64,000 nt of DNA from Spirochaetales bacterium (GCA_012838275.1 DUPO01000133.1:1-64000); one strand, 5' to 3'. Shown: positions 30,963 to 40,510, numbered from the stretch's first letter. Notes: generated from the sequence alone by a model not told the origin. Numbers and translations: made by a program.

Positions 30963-31442
30963 TCAATATCCCATATCCTTGAGAAGACCCGAAAGGATCC
31001 TGAAACGTTCTCCCATGATCTCGCCGTCTTTTCCCAAGGCATCGGCGAGCAAACGTATGTCGGTATCGATAAGGGGATTATTATCACAGACCTCAACGGT
31101 CATTGCAGAACCCTGCATGCCAATCCTATCAATTTGCATGTTTTCAGGATCATAATACTTAGGGAATCTATATGCATCCTGGAAATACAGGCTGGTCCTG
31201 CAGACAAGGATTGCGAGGTCTAGGACCCTGTTGAGAGGAAGTTCCTCACTCTGACGGGACCATTTTTCTCCTGTATGGCGCCAGACTTTTGCTGACACCT
31301 CTACATTTCCCCGATCATTCCACTGAGCAAGCCCTACAGAGAGTCCTTGCGCATCCGAATCATTGGCTTTTCTTCCATCCACTTCCCCGTAGTTCTCCAC
31401 GACGATCACGGGTTTGTGTTTCAGTGTTGTGGGTATTTCCAT
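30963..31442 (-). CDS. DUF6530-like protein
   Basis: 159 aa; KHKPVIVVENYGEVDGRKANDSDAQGLSVGLAQWN; family name is from memory. Confidence 0.55.
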   Translation of the reverse strand: MEIPTTLKHKPVIVVENYGEVDGRKANDSDAQGLSVGLAQWNDRGNVEVSAKVWRHTGEKWSRQSEELPLNRVLDLAILVCRTSLYFQDAYRFPKYYDPENMQIDRIGMQGSAMTVEVCDNNPLIDTDIRLLADALGKDGEIMGERFRILSGLLKDMGY

Positions 31443-31789
31443 ACCTGTATCTCCTTTGCTTCCGGATTTTTCTCCAGATATATTTCGGTAAGGATCGCAA
31501 GGTCCTCCTTGTAATCCCTGGTTTCATCATTTTTATCATAGTGAAGCTCTTCTAGTACTGTAAAACTAAACTTCTCACTGCCATGCTCTGTATACAGCTG
31601 TTGTAATTCAGGCATGTGGAGCAAACTCCCTACAGAGAGCCTGAACAACAGGGAGTTCTTTGCATTTTTCAGATTTGTCGCCCAGCCGATGAAAACATCA
31701 TCCGTAGCTTCACAGCTCAGGGAAAAACAACCCATGGGTGGTCGCATCTCATTGTACTCCTGCCGTAATCTCTTCTTATCGACTGACAT
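31421..31789 (-). CDS. Degenerate GIY-YIG-like protein
   Basis: MRPPMGCFSL...VFIGWATNLKNAKNSLLFRLSVGSLLHMPELQQLYTEHGSEKFSFTVLEEL; GIY-YIG-type layout. Confidence 0.6.
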   Translation of the reverse strand: MSVDKKRLRQEYNEMRPPMGCFSLSCEATDDVFIGWATNLKNAKNSLLFRLSVGSLLHMPELQQLYTEHGSEKFSFTVLEELHYDKNDETRDYKEDLAILTEIYLEKNPEAKEIQVWKYPQH

Positions 31790-31808
31790 TCTATCTCCAA
31801 CCTATTCT

Positions 31809-31839
31809 ATATTTAGTAAATTAGTAATTTACTAAATAT
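31809..31839. promoter_or_regulatory. 31-bp perfect palindrome, candidate operator
   Basis: ATATTTAGTAAATTA-G-TAATTTACTAAATAT, directly upstream of the minus-strand ORF starting at 31789. Confidence 0.7.
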
Positions 31840-31851
31840 TATTATGGCATA

Positions 31852-31881
31852 AAAAAAGCAAGGGTGCAAGGCCCCTGCCAT
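31852..31881 (-). terminator. Terminator 3' of mutS2
   Basis: Minus strand GCAGGGGCCTTGCACCCTTGC followed by TTTTTTT. Confidence 0.7.
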
Positions 31882-31887
31882 CTTTTA

Positions 31888-34248
31888 TCAGAAGAAAACA
31901 TACGTTTTCCCCATCCCCCCATCTTCAGGAAGGGCAAATCGATAATCAGTGACATGTTTGTTCTTCTTGAGGTACTCCCCTATCCCGCGGCTGAGAATCC
32001 CGTCTCCGTAGCCATGAATGACAGAGAAGGTGGAGAGTCCGTGGACTAGGGAACTTTCCACCTGCGCTTCCATAGCAGAAAGTGCTTCCTCCAAAGTCAT
32101 GCCTCGCACATCGATGACCAACTTGGGTGAAGGGGTGCTGCTGTGGTACTGCACATGGACCTTAGTCTCCTCCTTCTTCCTGGGCAGGGAGAGTTCGCTC
32201 TCACTAAGGGTAAACTTTATGGCACCGATTGCAACTATCCACTTCCCTTTCGATGCCTTACGAATAATGCGCCCTTCACGCCTTGCACTGCCGCACAGGA
32301 CATCCATATTAGGCTTGAATTGAATAGGCTTTTCATCTTTTGACCGGCTCTGACCCTGGATCTCTTCACTTTGCTCTTCAATCTGTCGTTCTGTCGTTAT
32401 CTGCTTCTCTTGCAGTGATGAGACAAAACCCTTGACCCTCTTGGTTTTCTCACGATTTATCTCTCCGCTTCGAAGCTCAGCTACAAGGCGTTCCAGTTCA
32501 CTGCTCTTCTCCCTCATGAAGCGATACAGTTCGCTTGACTGCTCCTGCTTGAGAATGAGTGCATCCTGTTTGAGCTTCAGCTCCTTGAGTTGGACCTCCC
32601 TTACCTGCTGCTGAAGCGCATGGTGCCGATCCTTGAGCTTTTGTTCAGATGCTTCGGCCTCTCTTCTTCGCTTTTCGAGCCCTTTGATAATCTCCCCAAT
32701 TTCAACGGCCTCACTGCCCAGATAGTGTTTTGCCTTGTCCAGCACCTCCGGAGGAAGACGCATCGTCTTCGCTGTATCGAGGGCATGGCTGTCACCGGGG
32801 ATACCGCTGATAACCTTGAACGTGGGAAGATGGCTAAAGTCGTCAAACTCCATCGATGCGTTGATGACACTCTCCTTGGCATAGGCAAACTGCTTGAGAA
32901 CCCCATGATGGCTCGTCACCAAAGTGAGCTTCGCCTCCTTGAGGCAGTACTCCAAAGTCGCCCTTGCCAAGGCAGCACCCTCCACAGGGTCGGTACCGCT
33001 GCCAAGTTCGTCCATGATGACCAGTGAGTCTTTTGTCATGTTTCGTAGGATATAGCCTATCTGCTTCATATGACCGCTAAAAGTGGAGAGCTCCTCTTCA
33101 ATGCTCTGCTCATCGCCAATATCTGTAAAGATATCATCAAACAGAGGCAGGGCGCTGCCGTCCTTAGCAGGGATAAAACCGCAGAACTGATTCAACATGG
33201 CCATCAGGCCGACAGTCTTTATCGTAACGGTCTTTCCTCCGGCATTCGGTCCTGAGATGACTACGGCCTGAACCTTGGAGTCAAGCTTCACTGTGATCGG
33301 AACAGCCTTCCTCCCCAGCAAGGGGTGACGTGCGTCGATCATAGTGAAGAGAGGGCTGTCTAGGTCAACCTGTGAAGCCTGGGTCTTGAAACTGTAACGC
33401 GCGGCGCCGAACAGGGCATCGGCATCACCGACCATCTGTTGGAGAGAGAGCAAACAAGCCTTGCACTCTCTGGCCTCCTTATCAAGCCCTGCAAGCAGTT
33501 TGGCAACCTCGACTAGAATTTGGTTTTCGGCCATCACCACCGAATTGTTCATCTCAACCAGTTTGTACGGTTCCATAAACACGGTATTGCCTGATGAGGA
33601 TGCGCTGCTGATGAATCCTTCCACCTCGCTACGGCGGTCATTCCGTACGGGAATGACCACCCTCCCGTCCCGAAAGGCACTCTGGTCACTCTGCATAGCG
33701 GAGCTCTTAGTCTTCATATAGTCATTACAGAATTTGGAACGGACAGCCTTCGCATGCTCGACCTCTCTTCTCAATGATCGTATGGCAGGGTGGCTATCCT
33801 TGACTTCTCCCGATTCATCGAGGACCGAATGAATGCTGCTCTTAAGGTGCAGCAGCTCATCCTCGATGGCAAGACCGAGCAAACCATGGATATCCTGCAG
33901 AGGTCCGCTGTTATCGAGATTCTGGTTACAGTATTCCAGAAAGATTTCGGCACTCCGGATGTAGTGGGCAAGTGCAACCAGACCCTGCCCGTCAAGGACC
34001 AATAGGGGGTTTTCCAGAATACGCATGGCCTCTGTGATATCTACGAAGGAGGAGGGCACTCCCCCATTGGGGTGACCAAGCAACCTGTAAAACGCCGCTA
34101 CCTTTCTCTGGCGCTGCTGCAATGCATCCCTATCGGAAAGAAACCCAAGGTTCGCAAGCCGTTGGACACCCTCGGTACTGAGGGCACAGCCCTGTATTTT
34201 CTGTAGGACAGAGAGAAATCCCAGGTCCTCAATACTCTTCTTGTTCAT
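31888..34248 (-). CDS. mutS2: Endonuclease MutS2
   Basis: VVISGPNAGGKTVTIKTVGL, IMDELGSGTDPVEGAALARA, C-term Smr domain IDVRGMTLEEAL...HGYGDGIL. Confidence 0.95.
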   Translation of the reverse strand: MNKKSIEDLGFLSVLQKIQGCALSTEGVQRLANLGFLSDRDALQQRQRKVAAFYRLLGHPNGGVPSSFVDITEAMRILENPLLVLDGQGLVALAHYIRSAEIFLEYCNQNLDNSGPLQDIHGLLGLAIEDELLHLKSSIHSVLDESGEVKDSHPAIRSLRREVEHAKAVRSKFCNDYMKTKSSAMQSDQSAFRDGRVVIPVRNDRRSEVEGFISSASSSGNTVFMEPYKLVEMNNSVVMAENQILVEVAKLLAGLDKEARECKACLLSLQQMVGDADALFGAARYSFKTQASQVDLDSPLFTMIDARHPLLGRKAVPITVKLDSKVQAVVISGPNAGGKTVTIKTVGLMAMLNQFCGFIPAKDGSALPLFDDIFTDIGDEQSIEEELSTFSGHMKQIGYILRNMTKDSLVIMDELGSGTDPVEGAALARATLEYCLKEAKLTLVTSHHGVLKQFAYAKESVINASMEFDDFSHLPTFKVISGIPGDSHALDTAKTMRLPPEVLDKAKHYLGSEAVEIGEIIKGLEKRRREAEASEQKLKDRHHALQQQVREVQLKELKLKQDALILKQEQSSELYRFMREKSSELERLVAELRSGEINREKTKRVKGFVSSLQEKQITTERQIEEQSEEIQGQSRSKDEKPIQFKPNMDVLCGSARREGRIIRKASKGKWIVAIGAIKFTLSESELSLPRKKEETKVHVQYHSSTPSPKLVIDVRGMTLEEALSAMEAQVESSLVHGLSTFSVIHGYGDGILSRGIGEYLKKNKHVTDYRFALPEDGGMGKTYVFF

Positions 34249-35209
34249 GCTTATCCATATTTCTATAACGTTCACGACTCTGGTCGCTCTTCCCCATCCA
34301 TTCGGGATCCTTCGCATCCAACGAAGCGAGCATTCTCAGATAACTATCGTAACGGTCGTAATGAATCTTGTCCTGTTCGAGGAGACGCTTGACTTCACAA
34401 TCAGGCTCCTCGTTGTGCAGACAGTGGTCGAACGCACATTTTTTTGACGGCTCAAGAAATTCCGGGAAGGATTGGGCGATCCTTTGGGGATCACCATGGG
34501 GGACCTGGATCTCTCGCACGCCCGGTGTATCCACCAGGGTAAAGTCATCGCCTTCTATCATCAGCGAGTAGTTGGTGGTATGCCTGCCCCGATTATACTT
34601 CTCAGAGATTTCACCGATTTTCTGCTCAACATCAAGAATCCGGTTGATGAGGGTGGACTTGCCTACTCCACTCTGTCCTATGAAGGCTACCGTCTTTCCT
34701 TTCAGCAAGGAAACAAACTCATCAAGGCCTTCCCCGGTAAGGGCACTGACTCCCCGTATGGTGTATCCAAGCTTGTTGTAGAGGGCAAAGCGTTCGAATT
34801 CATCCTCAGTAAGCAGGATGTCACTCTTGTTCATCACTATCATCACATCCACATCTATGCTGCAAGCTATGACACGGTCTATGAAGCGCGGACGGAAGGG
34901 AGGAGAGTCCGCACTGCAGACACAGACTATCAGGTCCATGTTAGCCACAACAGTCTGGTTGCTCTTTCCCTTGACGTTCCAACGCTGGAAGCAGTTGGTA
35001 CGTTCAAGGCGCTCGAGTATGAGCCCCTCTGATGTTCCGGTGATGACAAAAGAGACCCTGTCACCGACTGCCAGAGGATTGTATTCATGAGTTCCGGTAT
35101 CGAGCTGCTTGCCTTTTATCCGGCACAGATAGCTCGTCTCACCCTCTTTGACGGTGTATATATTGCTGATTCCTCTGGTGACGATACCTATGTGTTGCTG
35201 CATGTTCAT
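34229..35209 (-). CDS. rsgA: Ribosome small subunit-dependent GTPase A
   Basis: Circularly permuted GTPase: NKSD, GQSGVGKSTLINRI, RHTT, DTPGVRE; zinc-binding C-term CAFDHCLHNEEPDCEVKR. Confidence 0.95.
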   Translation of the reverse strand: MNMQQHIGIVTRGISNIYTVKEGETSYLCRIKGKQLDTGTHEYNPLAVGDRVSFVITGTSEGLILERLERTNCFQRWNVKGKSNQTVVANMDLIVCVCSADSPPFRPRFIDRVIACSIDVDVMIVMNKSDILLTEDEFERFALYNKLGYTIRGVSALTGEGLDEFVSLLKGKTVAFIGQSGVGKSTLINRILDVEQKIGEISEKYNRGRHTTNYSLMIEGDDFTLVDTPGVREIQVPHGDPQRIAQSFPEFLEPSKKCAFDHCLHNEEPDCEVKRLLEQDKIHYDRYDSYLRMLASLDAKDPEWMGKSDQSRERYRNMDKHEQEEY

Positions 35210-35266
35210 ACTGTACTAGCAAAGAGCCCTTCTTGACAACTCTCTGAGAATTGGTACTGTTATGTT

Positions 35267-35845
35267 ATGTTTAATTTCAAAACTTGTGAGAAGCCGCCAT
35301 GCAATACATATATCTGTGGAGAAGGCCCCTTCTGCTTCCGTCACAGCCCGAACAAAGAGGACCTTTACAAGAGCTGTCTCGCTTCTCTTCTTGGGGATTC
35401 GGATGTGATCGACCTCTCCATAACCGGAGCCGAGTTTGAAAATTTGACGCTTCCCAAAAAGGGGTTTGTCTCATCAAACATGGCATGGTGCACCTTCAGG
35501 GACATCGACTTCTCGGCTTGTACGTTCATAACAAGTTTTTTTGATTTCTGCCTTTTCGAAAACTGCCGTTTCAACGGGATAAACAGCAGGTATTCGATCT
35601 TTTCCGGAAGCAAGATGATAGGATGCGACTTCAGCGGGTCTTCCATCACACACACAAACTTTGTAGGCATAGATACTCTGAACTGCAACTTCGGCGACTG
35701 CGACCTTTATTACTCAAACTTTGGTACCAGTTATCTCCGTGATACCGATTTTATCGATTGCAACCTCAAGAAAGCTGACTTTTCCCACACAAACCAACGC
35801 AGGGTGTCCTTCAGGTACTCCAATTACGAGGAGGCACGCCATTGA
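35267..35845 (+). CDS. Pentapeptide-repeat protein with Cys-rich N-terminus
   Basis: Repeats such as ADFSH, CDFSG, TNFVG, CNFGD, SNFGT; N-term CEKPPCNTYICGEGPFCFRH. Confidence 0.85.
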   Translation: MFNFKTCEKPPCNTYICGEGPFCFRHSPNKEDLYKSCLASLLGDSDVIDLSITGAEFENLTLPKKGFVSSNMAWCTFRDIDFSACTFITSFFDFCLFENCRFNGINSRYSIFSGSKMIGCDFSGSSITHTNFVGIDTLNCNFGDCDLYYSNFGTSYLRDTDFIDCNLKKADFSHTNQRRVSFRYSNYEEARH

Positions 35846-36450
35846 GGATATACCAGCATTTTTCAGTAGTAGGCTTTTGCAACACCTACCTCATAGGATC
35901 AAAAAAAGGCAGTGAGGCCATTCTCATCGATCCGGGGCATGTCGACACCGAACTGATACATTTGATCGAATCCAATGAGTTCAAGCTGAAGCATGTGCTG
36001 CTTACCCATAGGCATAAGACGCATACAGCGGGAATAGGCACCTTGGCAAAGATATACAATCCTACCATCTACGCCTCTTCCTTCGCTTCTTACGAATATC
36101 CAGTCAAACCCATCAGCGACCACCAGGTCCTTACCTTGTCCGGTCTGGAGGTGGAGGTAATCCATGTACCTGGGCATAGTCTCGACAGCCTGGTCTATAA
36201 GATCGACCACGCCCTGTTCACAGGAGATACGCTGATGTGCGGCCGAGTCGGTACAACGACAGGCTATCGTGAGCAGGCACTGTTGCTACAGTCCATCTGG
36301 AAGAGAGTGATGAGCCTTGATGAGAACATTCTCCTCTTTCCCGGGCATGGCACTGCAAGCAAACTGCGCATCGAACGTATGTTCAACCACCAGCTGCTCG
36401 AATTGGGTGCCATAACAAAGGAAAGGCAGAACTGGCGTGAGACTGAGTAA
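35842..36450 (+). CDS. MBL-fold metallo-hydrolase (glyoxalase II-like)
   Basis: THRHKTHTAG (HxHxxH variant), VPGHSLDSLVY, FTGDTL, FPGHG. Confidence 0.88.
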   Translation: MRIYQHFSVVGFCNTYLIGSKKGSEAILIDPGHVDTELIHLIESNEFKLKHVLLTHRHKTHTAGIGTLAKIYNPTIYASSFASYEYPVKPISDHQVLTLSGLEVEVIHVPGHSLDSLVYKIDHALFTGDTLMCGRVGTTTGYREQALLLQSIWKRVMSLDENILLFPGHGTASKLRIERMFNHQLLELGAITKERQNWRETE

Positions 36451-36463
36451 GCGATCTCTGGTT

Positions 36464-37420
36464 TCAGGAACGGCGTCCCTGCACATACTGCAGGAACCGG
36501 GCAGGCAAGGGAGAACGGAACGTCATCCGTTCCTGCTTGCTCGGATGGTCGATCTCCAGCTGTAGGGCGTGCAACATCATGGTAGTCCCGTCTTCCTTGC
36601 CATAGATCACATCGCCGATCAGTGGGTGACCCAACGAGGTGAGGTGTACCCGTATCTGATGGGTCCTTCCAGTATGGATGTTTATTCGCACAAGGGCAAA
36701 GCCCTGAAATTGGCGCAGCACCCTATAATGTGTCAGGGCAGTTCTCCCCTCTTCCCCACTACAGGTGACAAAGCGCTTACGGTTGCGGACATCGCGTTTG
36801 ATGTTGTTTTGAATACTCCCTTCAACTCTGGAAAAATTTCCTTTTGCAAGGGCTATGTAAGTCTTGGTTGTCGTATGTGCCTTGAACTGGGCCAGAAGGT
36901 TGCGATGAGCCTCGCACGTGCGTGCGATGACCATAGTGCCGCTGGTATCCTTATCGAGGCGATGCACGATACCAGGCCTTATGAGGGGGGAATCAAGGGT
37001 GGCTTCCTCCAAATCTTCCGAATCACTCTCCTCATCAAGGAAAAGCTTGCTGAAATCCATCCCATATCGGCCTAGAAGGGCGTTCACGACCGTACCTTCA
37101 TGATTTCCCAAAGCGGGATGGACAACCATCCCCTGCTCCTTGTTGATCGCCAGCAGCTCCTCATCCTCATACAGCACATCAAGGGGTATGTCCTCTGCGA
37201 CCAACCCCTCGAATATCTCCTCGGTATAGGTGATAAGGAGAGTATCCCCGGTCTTGACCGACTTGCCCTTTTTTGCAGGTTTGCCGTTCAAGAGGATGAG
37301 TGTATCAGGCTCACCGAGTACAGAACGCCTCAAGCCTTGCAACGCAAGATACGCATCAAGACGCATTTTTTCTTCTAGCTCTTCTACTGTAAATGCAAAC
37401 TTTTGTACTTTGATCGCCAT
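36464..37420 (-). CDS. RluA/RluD family pseudouridine synthase
   Basis: S4-like N-term, IVHRLDKDTSGTMVIA, HTGRTHQIRVHLTSLGHPLIGD. Confidence 0.95.
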   Translation of the reverse strand: MAIKVQKFAFTVEELEEKMRLDAYLALQGLRRSVLGEPDTLILLNGKPAKKGKSVKTGDTLLITYTEEIFEGLVAEDIPLDVLYEDEELLAINKEQGMVVHPALGNHEGTVVNALLGRYGMDFSKLFLDEESDSEDLEEATLDSPLIRPGIVHRLDKDTSGTMVIARTCEAHRNLLAQFKAHTTTKTYIALAKGNFSRVEGSIQNNIKRDVRNRKRFVTCSGEEGRTALTHYRVLRQFQGFALVRINIHTGRTHQIRVHLTSLGHPLIGDVIYGKEDGTTMMLHALQLEIDHPSKQERMTFRSPLPARFLQYVQGRRS

Positions 37421-37758
37421 TACTTCTCCTCCACTTCACCGATAATGTAGTCGGCAACAGAAATCCCCAAAGAGAGACCGCTAGCGATACCACCCTGGAT
37501 GAGGATAGCGGTCAGGGCATCCTTGGCAGGGGGTACCCACCCTGCATTCACTGCAATGGAGTACCCTACAGTGGCAACTGCCATAGTGATGACAAAGGAT
37601 CCGAAAAACAGGATTTCAGCCCTACGTAGCTTATAGGTCCAGAGAGGGAACTCATTCTCCTCATATGGTTCATACGCAGGAAGGCTCGCGCTGCTGAGGG
37701 GAACCAGCGAGAAGCAAAATAGGAGCAACACCAGTACGAACAAAGGTTTTTTCATCAT
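37420..37758 (-). CDS. Hypothetical membrane protein
   Basis: 112 aa, signal peptide plus TM segments. Confidence 0.7.
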   Translation of the reverse strand: MMKKPLFVLVLLLFCFSLVPLSSASLPAYEPYEENEFPLWTYKLRRAEILFFGSFVITMAVATVGYSIAVNAGWVPPAKDALTAILIQGGIASGLSLGISVADYIIGEVEEK

Positions 37759-38450
37759 CGGTATAGCCTCTCACCAAACAGTAGAGACCCTACCCTGACC
37801 ATTGTAGCACCCTCTTGTATTGCAAGAGGGAAGTCGGAGCTCATCCCCATGCTCAGGGTTGAAAAATCTAGATTTGGGTAACGATCGGTGCATGTTTGCT
37901 GTAATTCGCGAAGAAGGGCAAAAGCAGAGCGAGTCTCCTTCTCCCCTCCCACAAGCGGACCGATGGTCATCAGTCCTCCTACCCTGAGGCCTTGCATTTC
38001 GCTGATGGCATCGAGGGCGGTGTAAAGCTCATCCTCACTCTCAAAACCGCTTTTGGATGACTCTGCACTGGTGTTGTACTGAAGGAGAATAGGCATCCTG
38101 ATCTCTTGGGCCAAGCATGCGCTGTTGATTCTCTGTGCGAGCTTGAGTGAATCGACACTGTCGATGCTATCCACAAGAGGAAGGATCTTTTTTACCTTGT
38201 TTGACTGCAGATGCCCAATAAGGTGCAGTTTCATGCCCTCAGGCCTATCAAGAGGGAACTTCTCCTCCACCTCCTGGACCCTATTCTCCCCAAACAAGGT
38301 TTGTGAACAACCAAAAAGATCAAGAATCTCCTTATAGGAGTGGGTCTTGCTGACAGCCATCAACGAAACAGATGAAGGAACTCTGCCACTATCCCTAAGA
38401 GACCTCTCGATCATTTCCAGTGTTCTGTCAAGTCGTGCCTGCATGGTCAT
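37755..38450 (-). CDS. YggS family PLP-dependent protein
   Basis: SLMAVSKTHSYKEI, FGENRVQE, HLIGHLQSNKVK, LSMGMSSDFPLAIQEGATMVRVGSLLFG. Confidence 0.95.
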   Translation of the reverse strand: MTMQARLDRTLEMIERSLRDSGRVPSSVSLMAVSKTHSYKEILDLFGCSQTLFGENRVQEVEEKFPLDRPEGMKLHLIGHLQSNKVKKILPLVDSIDSVDSLKLAQRINSACLAQEIRMPILLQYNTSAESSKSGFESEDELYTALDAISEMQGLRVGGLMTIGPLVGGEKETRSAFALLRELQQTCTDRYPNLDFSTLSMGMSSDFPLAIQEGATMVRVGSLLFGERLYR

Positions 38451-39268
38451 TTCTTGCTCCTCTGTTGTCTTTTCTTTTCCCGATAGGAGCGGAATTCCAT
38501 CTTCAGCAACTCAAGCTGCAACCGGTCTTCCTCGTTTCTTGCTGTAATGGAGGGGAATGCATTGAGGATGCGTCTTGAGCGTTTATTGAGCTTGAGCCTA
38601 CGTTCTTCAAGTTCATTTTTCAAGCGCTCTTTCAACCTCTCCAGTGCTGGAGTTGTCTTTTGTTTTGCAATGAGGTCAAACCTTACCTCAAGCTCATTGA
38701 CCCTAAGCTTGAATTCAGCAAGCTGTTTCTGGAATGCAGCCATGGTGATTATGCTGCTGGTCGTATCTATTGCGATTATGAAGAGCAAGACGCTGCTCAG
38801 CGGGTTAAGCACCTGGGCAGGTATGCTTGAGACAAGCCTGATCATGTTCGGGTGCAACCAGTAGGTGGCAGCGAGACCCATCAGGCCGAAAAGCGTTGAG
38901 TTGAGCAGACAGACCCTTCCTCGTATGTTAGCAAACTTCTCTGAGTAATCCCAAAGTTGGGTATGAAAGATCTTTTCCATCAAAAAACTGGTCACATATT
39001 CCAAACCGCTAGTCAAAACGAATGCAATAAGGAAAACAACTATGGGATGGGCAGAAAAAAACATCAGGGGAACAACTACCAACAAGCCCCCAAACCCATA
39101 GATGGGAAGATATGGGCCATGAAGGAATCCCCTGTTTACAAATCGCTTCACCGGGATGGAACAGTATATGACTTCACTGACATACCCGATGATCGCGTAT
39201 ATGAAGAAGTAAAGAAAGTACTGATCAAACTGCATCATGACCTCCAATGTAGTTTCAACTATACCCAA
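38447..39268 (-). CDS. Putative ABC transporter permease (CmpB/PF06541-type)
   Basis: YAIIGYVSEVIYCSIPVKRFVNRGFLHGPYLPIYGFGG. Confidence 0.82.
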   Translation of the reverse strand: MGIVETTLEVMMQFDQYFLYFFIYAIIGYVSEVIYCSIPVKRFVNRGFLHGPYLPIYGFGGLLVVVPLMFFSAHPIVVFLIAFVLTSGLEYVTSFLMEKIFHTQLWDYSEKFANIRGRVCLLNSTLFGLMGLAATYWLHPNMIRLVSSIPAQVLNPLSSVLLFIIAIDTTSSIITMAAFQKQLAEFKLRVNELEVRFDLIAKQKTTPALERLKERLKNELEERRLKLNKRSRRILNAFPSITARNEEDRLQLELLKMEFRSYREKKRQQRSKK

Positions 39269-39274
39269 TTGGTC

Positions 39275-40222
39275 CTAGCGGGGCAACACCGGTGATTTCC
39301 TGCCGCCCTTTCTCTGCAGGTGGATAGTATATATCCCGAGGGTGACCAGTGCCAACGAAATGGGATATTTGATATGCATGATGTCCTCACCTAGCAACAG
39401 GGCCGAAAACAGGGTTCCAGCAATGGGGACAATGAAGGTAAAGACACTGACTTTCCCGACAGGGTGGTACTTGAGAAGCTGCGACCAGAGGGTAAATGCC
39501 AGAGCTGATAAAACGGAGAGATAAGCCAAGACTAAAATACCGGAAACAGATACCACAGCAAGTCTCCCTCCGGATCCCAAACCGATGATGATCAAGACAA
39601 GCCCTCCGAGAGTCAGGTTGTAGGCAGTGACGGCCAAGGGTCCGTCACTCTGGGTAATTTTACGGTTGATGACAGAACCAATCGCAAAACAAAGCTGGGA
39701 GACCAGCAACATCCCCTCTCCGTTCAAGGAGAAGCGTATGGTCCCTTCCCCCAGTGTCGAGATGAAGATACCGAAGACACAGACAATGGAGCCGACCACT
39801 TTCTGTGTATTTAGCTTGTCATCCGTAAAGAAAAAGTGAGCCAGCACCACAGCATAACAGGCAGATAGGGAGGAAAAGATGGTAGCAGCCGCACCGGTAG
39901 TGTTGGAAACTCCAATATATGCGAAAAAGTATTGGGCTGTAGTTTGAATGAGGGCGAGGATGATGACCAAATGGTAGTTCTTTTTCTGCATGGTAGGCAT
40001 TTTCCCGGTGGAGATGCGGTGGTACGCAACAAGAAGCAGACCGGAAAGGAAAAATCTGATCCCAGCAAAAAGGATTTTGGAGCTTACACTGCCACCTATG
40101 GCAAACAGTTCGTAACCGACCTTTATCGTAGGGAAAGCAGTCCCCCAGAGCAAGTTGCAGAAAATAGCAATCACTATCGCCATCTTTGGACTTTCAAACA
40201 GGCTGCGTTTCATAGATACCAT
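39275..40222 (-). CDS. DMT/EamA family transporter
   Basis: Ten-TM EamA layout, NLLWGTAFPTIKVGYE. Confidence 0.88.
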   Translation of the reverse strand: MVSMKRSLFESPKMAIVIAIFCNLLWGTAFPTIKVGYELFAIGGSVSSKILFAGIRFFLSGLLLVAYHRISTGKMPTMQKKNYHLVIILALIQTTAQYFFAYIGVSNTTGAAATIFSSLSACYAVVLAHFFFTDDKLNTQKVVGSIVCVFGIFISTLGEGTIRFSLNGEGMLLVSQLCFAIGSVINRKITQSDGPLAVTAYNLTLGGLVLIIIGLGSGGRLAVVSVSGILVLAYLSVLSALAFTLWSQLLKYHPVGKVSVFTFIVPIAGTLFSALLLGEDIMHIKYPISLALVTLGIYTIHLQRKGGRKSPVLPR

Positions 40223-40230
40223 CCTTACAT

Positions 40231-40262
40231 AAAAAGCGCACCCGATTAGGATGCGCTTTTTT
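40231..40262. terminator. Bidirectional terminator between tRNA-Val and the EamA transporter
   Basis: AAAAAGCGCA-loop-TGCGCTTTTTT, abutting the tRNA 3' end. Confidence 0.85.
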
Positions 40263-40333
40263 GACCGGAGAGGGATTTGAACCCCCGACCAATTGCGTGT
40301 AAGGCAACCGCTCTCCCGCTGAGCTATCCGGCC
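40263..40333 (-). tRNA. tRNA-Val (anticodon TAC)
   Basis: 71 nt cloverleaf on minus strand: GGCCGGA/TCCGGTC acceptor, anticodon loop CTTACAC, T-loop TTCAAAT. Confidence 0.93.
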
Positions 40334-40443
40334 GACTTGAAAGAAAGTACCATAAAGGCGCTACAGGTGTCAACTACGAAGTGGATAATAGTGCAACTGT
40401 GTGGAGATTAAGACCTCAACAGCGCCTATCAACAAGCATTGTA

Positions 40444-40477
40444 GCGACTAACCAACCTGATACAGGTGGTTAGCCGC
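40444..40477 (-). terminator. Strong hairpin 3' of guaB, no U-tract
   Basis: GCGACTAACCAACCTGATACAGGTGGTTAGCCGC, about 14-bp imperfect stem. Confidence 0.45.
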
Positions 40478-40510
40478 AAGCAGACAAAACAAGTATTATC
40501 ACACCTCTCA

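Noticed and set aside
31421-31789. Calling this ORF an active GIY-YIG homing endonuclease
   Set aside because: Catalytic motif residues are degenerate and there is no intron/intein or target-site context.
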